From contig JAHLMK010000001.1 of the NCBI GenBank assembly GCA_019915135.1, forward strand, positions 4,030,001-4,094,000: DNA of 64,000 nucleotides, written 5' to 3'. Below the pieces are notes generated by a model, which ran no database searches, was not told the origin of the DNA, and was given only the letters and a program-made list of their open reading frames with translations. Source of the stretch: Strobilurus pachycystidiatus. Taxonomy: Eukaryota; Basidiomycota; Agaricomycetes; Agaricales; Physalacriaceae. This document shows, in pieces, positions 18,417 through 27,019 of this stretch (positions are counted from its first letter, which is position 1; every line of letters begins with the position of its first letter). The position numbers were made by a program, and so were the translations under genes.

Positions 18417-20615
18417 ATGCCTCAACCTATTGCATCCACGTCGACCTATGATTCGCAGCGAACTATCCCTACACAGTCAAGTGGGCAAGGTAGAGCTGAA
18501 AGAATAAAGGATCTGGGCAAACGAATGGGAAGATTGAGCGTTGAAGAAGTAAGTCAAATCGAGAAGATACGAATAAGACTTGACTCGATTTTAGTCGCAA
18601 CCAGCTGGTCAGCACAAAGAGTCGAGAAAAGGAAAAGAAAAGGCTCGAGTAAGAAATTCGAGCATGACTTTTCATCAGGCTAATCACTGTGACAATAGAC
18701 AGTTGACGCAGCGATGGAACCAGAGGCAAGGGACAGTTCGAAGAAAACGAGGTAGGTAGAAAATCGAAGTTCGATTTTCTACTTAGTTAACATTTCGAAC
18801 TAAGACCCCGCTTATGGCTCTAATGCCAATCGAAAAGTTCTGGACCAACCCAAAGAACAATGGAGAGCTTCATGCCTATGCGTTCTCGAGCCAAGTCGAC
18901 TATCGGTGGAAACTCAACCTAAGTCTACTAGAACGACAGGAATTCATACGAGGCAACATGGAGAAGATCAAGGAAATCCTTATTCGAAAAGGTATCGATA
19001 ACCGCGATCTACATGTGGCTAAGTCTTGGTGTTACCTAGTAACGGCAGTGATAGTCGACCCGGCGTTCCAGAAAGCAGACCCGAATAGCCGTTGGTGGCG
19101 CCTAGCCGGTCTAGATTCGTTGATGGCCAAAGCTGTCAATGGTGCCTTGGAGAAAGGGAAGGGTTCCAATCGACCTATCCCCGCCGTCGAAACACCGCCA
19201 ACAAAGTTCCTGTACTTCGGCAATACAAATCTTCCCAGCAAGTACCGCATTCGACCTTCACATGAAGTGTGTGGGGACATTGTGCTTGGAAAGCGGCGGA
19301 TTTACGAAGTAGCCATGGAGCACTTCAACCAGCAGATCCCCCCGCATAACCACTTCGACGTATTCTTTTGGACATCGCTACAGCAGGCGGTAACATTCGA
19401 GAAAATCGAAATCGAAAATTCGTTTTACTACGTGCTGGACAAGGCGATATCCGAAGGTCTAAAGAAGATGTTCAACAGAGAACCGACAACCTCGGGACTT
19501 AGAGAGTTCTTCGACTTCGACGCAAGACAGGATCTTAACATAGAACCTTTCACACGTCGACCCGAAGACCAGGATTGGCACCTGGTAATTGAATCAATCT
19601 CGTACCGGAGAGAAATGTATAAAGTCCCGAAGATGCGAAAAAGAGAAGAACCTGCGCCCGTGCCCAAAACCTTGCAAAAGGACCAGGCGAAGGCAATGGT
19701 AGAAGCTCCAACAAGGGAGATGAAAGAGGTAAGAAAATCGAATTCGAAGTTCTATTCGAGCTAGATTTAATTGGTCGATTTAGAAGACCACAAAGAAAGC
19801 CAACGCTAGAAAGAGCGAGTTGGAAAAGACCAAGAAGAGAGTAAGTAGAAATTCGATTTCGAATTTCTATAAACTAACTTACACTCGAAGAAATATAACG
19901 AACTGTCGTTCATTACTGAACCCAGAACGTTAGAAGAAGAGGAAGAAGACCGTGGGCCGCCACCACCAAAGAAGGTCAAGCAACAGTACAAGAGCAAATC
20001 GAGCTCGAAAACTGTTCCGCCCGCGCGTCCTCCAACCCCTCCACCAGTAGCCTCATCATCCAGAGTCCAACTCCCTGCGAAGCTCGACTTGGGACCAGTA
20101 TTGGGTATGGAGACTGACGACGACTCTCATCGAACTCAGGATCCACCTAAGCAGAAGAGTCCAAAGAAGTCGAAGGTGAACGAACCCAAGGCCACGAAAA
20201 TCGACAGTACTGGGGCAGTGTACACTAACAAGGAGGTTCAAGAACGAATTGACACCCTCAATTCGTGCTCGAATTGCTTGAAGGGTCACAGGGAATGTAC
20301 TTGGGTTGCGGTTAACGAGCAACTTTGGGAACCCCAGGCGGCCAAAGTCAAGATTCGAATTTCTTGCGACACTTGCCATGACCGTCGAGTAATGTGCCAA
20401 CCACCCGATGTCGATGGTGGTTTCTTCTATCACCAAGCCAAGAAGATACCCGCCTTCGAAAAGATGAAGGATACGTTGGAAAGCAAGGGTACCGAGCTGA
20501 GGGATGCTGAAAGACGCATCAAGGATTGGAAGAAGAGCTGCAGAAGGAGAAAGAGGCCAAGAAGAAGTTAGAAAAGAAGTTGGCTAAGGATAAGAAGAAG
20601 AGAGCAAGAGAGTAA
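18417..20615 (+). pseudogene. Element gene A: zinc-cluster-like / coiled-coil protein (two 1-nt lesions in copy 1)
   Basis: This is a six-exon sense gene: 18417-18548, 18595-18648, 18699-18751, 18805-19728, 19784-19840 and 19891-20615, with GT-AG introns. Counted without lesions it has 648 codons. The N-terminal 390 residues (MALMPIEKFW onward) form an unfamiliar globular domain. A Pro/Lys/Ser linker follows, then a Cys-rich module (CSNCLKGHREC ... CDTCHDRRVMC), two Cys-x2-Cys-x5-6-Cys sets like a Zn(II)2Cys6-type binder, then a Glu/Lys coiled coil. Copy 1 lacks one base in exon 3 relative to copy 2 (near 18742) and one in the last exon (near 20533), which shifts the coiled coil out of frame. 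Translation from 18814 would still give the main domain. Nuclear DNA or RNA binding is an inference from the Cys module. The C-terminal part is paralogous to gene B. Confidence 0.7.
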
Positions 20616-21780
20616 ATCGAATTCGATTTGACATTACCAGTCGGATTACTTTGACTTACTATTGGGACTTGAACTTTTTCTTACCTCTAGTTGAAATTCA
20701 TATACGATTTTCTTGAACTAGACAGACTTAGGGTGCAGTAAGCCTCGAATAAGCCAAAAACAAAACGTTCTCGGTTTGCTTAGCACTATAAGAAAGAAGG
20801 GTTCGAATAGCTATGAAAAGATAGAAAATCGAAGAAATTTTGAAAAACGAGTACAAACGAAGTCAAAAATCAAGAAATACTGTAACGCTTTATTGTGTGG
20901 TCGGTTTGACTTGAGCTTAGTTGGAAAGTTGTTCGAAATCAAAAATAAGCCCCTCAGTTTTTTCGCACGAAGCCTGGGGAGCGCCGTACGCAGAGATATT
21001 AAAGAAGTGACCTTAAAAGGCCCATAGAAGGTTTCCTGCCAAGATACGGACTGTTTCGAAGCTCACAACACTCCGAAGGAGTGTTGTGAGCTTCAAATGA
21101 AACGGAGTGTTGGGAGCTTCAAATGAAACAGTCCGTATCCTGCTATAATGATCTAGGAAGTGAGACGGAGCCAATCGGTCAATTTGGGGCCAAACGGAGT
21201 ATTTTGCCTTTTCTGGCGCGGGAAATGATCCAATCGACGATCGGACTTCAGATTTGGAATCCTGGCATCGATATCTACCAGAATCACTTTTCAAAGTGAA
21301 AAACGGTCTATTCCTTACTGTCGGCCTAATGGGGTAAGGAAAGTTTAAAATCGATGGGGGCCAATTCGAGTTTGATTTGACCTGGGTACATTTGCACAAG
21401 TAAGAAACATAATTGTCATAGTAAAGAAAAGCTTCAGAGCCTAGTAAAGCACTATGAAACTGGCAAAATACGCTGTGAGATTAGAGAGCTGAAGAAAATC
21501 ATACTCGATTTTCTCAGTTATCACCAGAGAAATATACCAAGACAAAGAAGAGATATTCAAGCTCGAATATCAAGATAATCAGCCTAGAAATAAAGGGGCA
21601 AAATCAAGTGCTTAAGAAGGGTCAGGAAGCGCTGGAGATGAGATCTATGACCTAAACAGGAAAGAATCTAGATCGCTCGAAGGCGCTGATCCATAAACGT
21701 GTGCAACTGCGCATGTCGGACTTAGAAATTCGAGTCAGAAGAAGTTGTCACCGTCGGGTACTCGGAAAGCGATAATCGGT
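20616..21780. other. Spacer between genes A and B
   Basis: This is about 1.2 kb without a supported ORF. It includes a nested palindrome at 21043-21139 and a stretch (20960-21060) absent from copy 2. Conserved blocks at 21150-21400 contain no coding signal. Confidence 0.45.
21043..21139. repeat. Nested inverted repeat
   Basis: The outer arms GATACGGACTGTTTC and GAAACAGTCCGTATC enclose a perfect inner palindrome at 21058-21094 (GAAGCTCACAACACTCC, three-base loop, then its complement) and a third related arm. Copy 2 holds a rearranged, shorter form near 52430-52500, so this hairpin has changed between copies. Confidence 0.75.
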
Positions 21781-21784
21781 GTCG

Positions 21785-21792
21785 TATAAAAG
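21785..21792 (+). promoter_or_regulatory. TATA box of gene B
   Basis: TATAAAAG lies about 120 bases upstream of the gene B ATG and is conserved in copy 2. A C-homopolymer follows (about 21822-21832), longer in copy 1 than in copy 2. Longer ORF starts that run through this box are not credible. Confidence 0.55.
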
Positions 21793-21907
21793 CTGGGTCT
21801 TCGAGTCTGAAAAACTCTTTTCCCCCCCCCCCACGACGCTTACCACTCGCACTACGACCCTCGATTTCGATTTCCACCTTTTCGACCTCGAATTTCTTCC
21901 CACCACC

Positions 21908-23366
21908 ATGCCCATGAAAGACATCGTAGCCGCTATGGACCAGACTCAAAACAAGGGACAGCTTAGGGTTGGCGGAGTCAACATCACGAAGGGCCATAAC
22001 TTCTTGTTCTTGGGCCGGAAACATGTGGACCCCCTCATTTATGTCCCCGTCTTCTCCACACAAGCCACTGCAGCTCAGTTGTGGTACTTCCCGGATTCGT
22101 TGCGCAAGCTAGCGCCCAAACACCATTTCTACGAATTCGCGGCTCGATATGCTAGCACCATCAATCCGCTCGACTTCCAACTGGAATTCGAGATCGAAAA
22201 GGTCGATGCCCTGCTTTTCGAAGCCTACGTGCTATGGTTCGTTTGGACGCTTGCACAAGGAGAACCGGAGCGGGAAGATGAAATCGACATTGAGTGGATG
22301 GTTCAAGAATACGAGGTTTTGCTGAGCTCGGTAAAGATTCAAGTATAGACAAGATTCGGACTGAAGCTAATAAAACCTTCTAGCCGCAACTTGTCTTGAA
22401 ACAGATGCGAGAAATCGCAGAAGAAAAAGAGTGGTCTCTGGAACGGCCTACAGTGTTCAATGAAGAGGTAAGTAAAGAAATTCGAACGCGAATTCCTTAC
22501 TTAACAAAGATAAGATTTTCTTTGACGATGAAGAAGACGAGTCCGCCTCAGAAACGGACAGTGAAGATCAAGAATCGGAGTTGACAACCAGAAACTCGAC
22601 CCCGAAATCCTCCACACCCCTTTCCACGCCCAAGCCTAGACCTCGACCCACTCCGTTGAAGTCTGCCGAAGCGAAGGCAAGGATGGAGAAAGAAAAAGGG
22701 AAGCCAGCTAGAGCTGAGACACCGGTAAGAAAATCGACTTTGAATATCTTCAATTTGAATGAGATTTTCTTATGCCCTGTCCAGCGCACCCCCATAGCTT
22801 CTACTTCCAAGCAAGCGTTGGAACCCGAACCAGGAAATTCGCCTTCGAATTCCCTGCCAACGCCCAAGGCCCTTTCTCATTCCCCTCAGCCAGCGCCTAA
22901 ACGAATTCGAAAGCGAAAACGTGCCGCGACCCCAGTAGAGGAGGAAGAGGAAGCGCCAGAGCCCAAGAAACCGAAGACCAATTCGAAGCCGAAATCCTCC
23001 ACTAGCCGCCCGTCCAAAGCGGACAAGCACGGCAAAGTGTTGGACAACAAGGCGATGCAGAAGAAGATCAACGTGGATCGCAAGTGTCTCACCTGCGAGC
23101 AGCGAGGGCAAGAGTGCACTTGGGAGTATATGCTGAATCAGCGGGACCACCCAGACACCGTCAAGACGAAGACTTGTGTATCTTGCGACCGTTGCCGGGT
23201 CAAAAGGTACACTTGTTCACCGCCCAAGCGCCGCTACGATTACTTCAAGCACAAATCCAAGAAGGATGTCGAATTGGACAAGGCGGCTGAAGAGTTGACG
23301 AAGGCAAAGGAAGAGATCGACAAGCTGAAGAAGAAGTTGAAGAAGGCGAAGAAAGCGAAGGAGTGA
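21908..23366 (+). CDS. Element gene B: zinc-cluster-like / coiled-coil protein, intact
   Basis: Four exons (21908-22330, 22384-22467, 22515-22724, 22785-23366) with GT-AG introns join in phase 0 to give 432 aa. The ATG is in a CCACCATG context downstream of a TATA box. The N-terminal 140 residues are a compact unfamiliar domain (LFLGRKHVDPLIYVPVF and a Trp/Phe-rich helix). An acidic segment (DDEEDESASE) and a basic Pro/Ser/Lys linker follow, then a Cys module (CLTCEQRGQEC ... CVSCDRCRVKRYTC) and a Lys/Glu coiled coil to the end. The second Cys set resembles half of a fungal Zn(II)2Cys6 cluster. A nuclear, nucleic-acid-binding role is likely but inferred. The first intron lacks the TCGA dyad that most other introns carry. 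Copy 2 is interrupted by a MITE. Confidence 0.75.
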
Positions 23367-23629
23367 TTCGAGCTCGATTTTCTAAAATAGACAATCGGAC
23401 TAGTTTTACTTACTGGACTTTAACTTTTTCTTTTACAAACACGCATTTCTTGTAGACTTTAAAAATTTTACTTGACGCTTCTAACGCTTTGAAGAACGAA
23501 AAAGATTAAGATGCAAATAAGAAATTCAAGATCGAATTGTAGAAACTTGATGTGGATAAAAGACATGTTGAATTTCAACGATTCGGTACGAACAATTCAA
23601 AGTTAAAGGGAGACATATAAGAAATGTAA
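23367..23629. other. Convergent intergenic region B/C
   Basis: This 263-bp AT-rich stretch lies between the 3' ends of convergent genes B and C. It should hold both polyadenylation regions. No further feature is seen. Confidence 0.45.
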
Positions 23630-24799
23630 CTACTCCCTCCAATGTGGCTCTATACAAAAGTGTCGAAACAAAGGACTGTTACCTCTATTATACAGCCTAG
23701 TATAAAAAGTATAAAGTTGTTCAGGCAACAAGGAAGCTACAACGTGTTGTAAGAGGCGAATGTCCGCAGCAGAGGCAGTTGACCAAGTAATTTCCCAAAA
23801 ACGTTTAGGTATATTGGGAAAATCCTGGTCGATAAGCCTGTTAAGAAAGAAGTCAGAAATTCGAATTCGAGTTTCTAACAAATGCTTACGTGGGATATAT
23901 AGGGCCTGCAGCATTAAGACCTTGGCGAAGAGTAGAGAAACTGAACTCGCGATCCCGAAATAGTCCTTGACTACCAGGCATAGGGTCAAGAACCCGGTCT
24001 TCATAGAACCGTGGAATCCAAGTAATCAGCTCGCGAATGTACACTGGAATGCCTCGCGTGGAGGGAGGGATGCTGCGCATCCATTCGACGTCCTCGGGTG
24101 ACATTATGGTGTTCAAGTACCGAGGCAATGATTGTTCGGTAGAAAAGAACGCGGTTTCCTATGAAGTGATAAGAAAATCGATCTCGAATTTCTAAGCCAA
24201 GAAAAATAACATACCAAAGATCGCATGGTAACCGCTAGGAACTTCTCTCGAAATTCACCAAATGACAAGTGAATAATCGACTCGGGTAAGATATGGGGAA
24301 GAGTAACCCCGTCCAATCCTCGAAGCGGTTCCTCGTGAAAGAAGGACATCACAAGATGCCAACAGAGAATGTACATAGACAAAAAGCTATTTTCCACACC
24401 ACGAGCAGTAACGGGGGCAACATGTCGCCATAAGTTACTGTAGCGTCGCTAGGAGGATAGTCAGAGAAATTCGAACAAGGAATGCTAGCTCGATTTTCTC
24501 ACCAGCACATACACCATATACCGCAAGGTAGGAACGTCCAAGTTACCGTGGTGTCCACCAAAGAAAAGATGACGATCCGTATGGAAAGCCGTCTCTCGAT
24601 GATCCACGTCGCCCAAGCTACCGTCGGGCTCTCGTTCCACCATCACAAAGTCGCGGTGTACGCTATAAAGATCCAGAGCGGACGCAACCGCTAATTCAGC
24701 CTCGAGAAACACGGCAACATCGTCGGGAATAATGGCGAAGCTGGAGTGAAGATTGCGGAACCTAAGTTCGCAGAGAAAAGGGAAATTCATCTGAGTCAT
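23630..24799 (-). CDS. Element gene C: unknown protein, intact in both copies
   Basis: Four antisense exons (24799-24503, 24448-24215, 24158-23890, 23837-23630) join in frame to 335 aa. The start is the ATG in the TCATCACCATGACTCAG context. The product is acidic-neutral with aromatic-rich helices (MYILCWHLVMSFFHEE, ITWIPRFYEDRV). I recognise no domain, signal peptide or clear catalytic motif. A His-rich stretch (ETAFHTDRHLFFGGHHG) near residues 70-86 is notable but not diagnostic. Copy 2 has the same exon lengths (297, 234, 269, 208 nt) and no frame lesion, while its gag, pol, B and D are damaged. All three introns hold the TCGA dyad. Function unknown. Confidence 0.72.
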
Positions 24800-25159
24800 G
24801 GTGATGAATGTCCACCACTCGAAAAGATCAAATTTATAAGAATCGAGAAGAAAGGTACCAAACCGATTAAGAAAAGAACCAAGACCTAAGTAAAGAAACC
24901 AATAGGAGATAATCGAACCCGAATTTCTCGGGTCCGATTATCGAATCCAAGATCAAGAGTAAGAATGTCTATATGCAGACCGACAGATAATAATACATGC
25001 GCGAGTAGACTAAAAAGATAAAGGTCCGTCGCGTAAGCCCCAAGCCTCCGGTACACTAGTCACAGTTCAAGCCAAGATTTCCGACTAGTTACTTTGTAAA
25101 GAACAAGTCATCAATTACTTATGCTAAGAAGTATCAATGATGACTTGGCTCCCGATGAT
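24800..25159. other. Spacer between genes C and D
   Basis: This would be the gene C promoter side and the gene D 3' end. A TTATAAATT sequence on the minus strand (24831-24839) is close to the gene C ATG. A CCCGAnAATTcGGG-like dyad lies near 24910-24935. No gene is seen. Confidence 0.4.
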
Positions 25160-26760
25160 CTAAGGGACCAAAGAATCAGTCGCGGCCAGGTACAGGTCCC
25201 TCGTGCGCAGGAAGGTTTGAACCTCCCCGTGAGCCCTGTTCATGGTCAAGGACAACTCGTGGCGATAGCCGTGTTCCGCGGCTACCATCGACGCGGAAAG
25301 AGCCAAGTCCGCGGGAAGCGCAGCCAAGATCTGCATTCTGCGAACAATGGCAGAACTGGCACCTTGGTAAGCGTTGACCAACTGAGCGGCTGTCAAGAAA
25401 ACAAATTCGAGTTAGATACACCCAAAATCGAAATCGAATTTGTTACTCACTAGAAGACAACTGATCAATGAGGACGGGTTCGATGTTAAACCCAGCGGGT
25501 TTAAGAGCCTTGGCCATCCTCTTGGATTCAGGAAGAGCAACAGTGGCCTTGCGCTTGGGAGCCGTCTCCAACTGAGCAGTAGGAATGGATCCCGACGTCG
25601 CCACAGCCTTGTGATACAAGGAAGAATTAGTATCCAGGCCGGGTACTTCACAATAGTAAAGATATTTTACCGAGCGAGCAGACTATATAGAAGTCAAAAA
25701 TCGAGCTCGAAAAGCTAAAGAGCCAATAACTCACGGCTTCAGAGGCTGTAGAAGCGGGAGGTGTAGCAACCTCGACCACTTCTTCATCGCTATCCTCTTC
25801 GTCGGAAGACTCCACGGAGAGCTGTTTAAGAAAAGCAGCCAGATCAGCCTCGTAATCTAGACCGAAAAGGCATCAGAAGCTTACTTCGGAGTCGGAAGAG
25901 TTTACTTCACCCATTTCTGAATGATCATCAGCCCATTGGAAGCCATTAGTAAAAGAAGATTTACTAATGTCGCCAGAGGCAAATCGAATAGGATCGTCCA
26001 GAACGGTGGAAGAAGAAGAAGCCTTCTATAACATAAGACATAAGAAATTCGAACTCGAAACACAGAAAATCGAAATACGAACCAGAACCTTGAGCTTGTT
26101 CTTACCCTTGGGTTCGGGAGATTTAGCCTTCTCCTTACCCTTGGAAGAGGAAGCCTCGATGAGTTTCTTCCATTTGGGATGGAGGGGATGGATCGAAGGA
26201 AGGCTGGCAGCTTCCGCCGCGATAGTACCCTTCTTGGTGCAAGTCATGACGAACGCGTTAAGCACGTTGGCCAGGTTAACGGTATGCAAGTGAGGGCTGA
26301 CACCCAACTCGGAAACCGCCAAACCTAAGAACGAGCGAAGATTGCAGGAAAACGTGGCGAGCTTCTCGGGATAGATGCAACCGGAGACGTTGTCCTTGGG
26401 AAGGTTCGCTCCCTTATAAAGATTTTAGAAAATCGAGCACGAATTCATAAGAAGAGAAAATCGACTCACAAGAACCTTGATGATGACCATGTCCAAAGAC
26501 GCGGCCTTATCCTTGGCGGAAGCCTTGGAGCGGTCCATGTACTCGACCGATTTAAGGACCAAGGGACAGAGGCTGTTGTAAAGCGTCAAGACGGCGGGAA
26601 CCAAACCCGTAGCAGGCGGATCCCAATATTTAATATGGATGAAGAGCGCTTTGCCATCAGCGAGGCGACGTTCAACTAGCTCGGGAACGGTGTCGGGAGC
26701 CTCATCAGGGATAAGGTTGACGATTCCGGTCCACGATTTCTTGGAAACAAGAGAAGGCAT
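25160..26760 (-). CDS. Element gene D: unknown protein, seven exons, intact in copy 1
   Basis: Antisense exons 26760-26470, 26412-26083, 26025-25885, 25848-25735, a 12-base microexon near 25690-25680, 25607-25451 and 25389-25160 give 424 aa when joined. One donor is the weak GTTCGT, and the microexon is supported by frame and by a TACTAAT branch site in the next intron. The N-terminus (MPSLVSKKSWTGIVNLIPDEAPD) leads a helical domain of about 200 residues, then a Lys/Ser-rich basic segment (KGKEKAKSPEPKGKNK), an acidic Ser/Glu/Asp tract (VESSDEEDSDEEVVEV) and a C-terminal helical domain (TAAQLVNAYQGASSAIVRRMQ). The basic plus acidic linkers suggest a nuclear or chromatin-contacting protein; that is inference. 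No family recognised. Copy 2 has a 20-base deletion in exon 1. Confidence 0.68.
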
Positions 26761-26835
26761 TGTGAGAAGTGTAGAAGAATTTCGAGGGTGAAATGGTTAG
26801 CAGGTGCTGGGGCAAATCGACCAGAAACCGCCGAC

Positions 26836-26843
26836 TATTTAAC
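26836..26843 (-). promoter_or_regulatory. TATA-like box of gene D
   Basis: On the minus strand, GGTTAAATAG lies about 75 bases upstream of the gene D ATG, a normal distance for a short leader. Copy 2 keeps it at about 46164-46171. The gene D promoter lies within 200 bases of the 3' LTR. Confidence 0.4.
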
Positions 26844-27010
26844 CAAGTTGCAAAGATAACACGAAGACCCAGCGAGCGCTTGGTTCGCGCCAACTGGAGT
26901 TGGGATTGCATCCGTGCAGACAAAACCCGAAGAGAGAACCAGAAAAATAAGCGAAATGAATTATGGTTCAGGGTGAAGATCTTGATGTTGCGGACAACAT
27001 ATCGAAAGTT

Positions 27011-27019
27011 AAAGGGAGA
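27011..27019 (+). promoter_or_regulatory. Polypurine tract
   Basis: AAAGGGAGA ends exactly at the first base of the 3' LTR. This is the expected plus-strand primer. Copy 2 has the complement TCTCCCTTT at 45985-45993 against its LTR. Confidence 0.85.

Noticed and set aside
21779..22348. Gene B starting upstream at 21779
   Set aside because: This start is GTG and the reading runs through the TATAAAAG box and the C tract. The ATG at 21908 in CCACCATG context is better.
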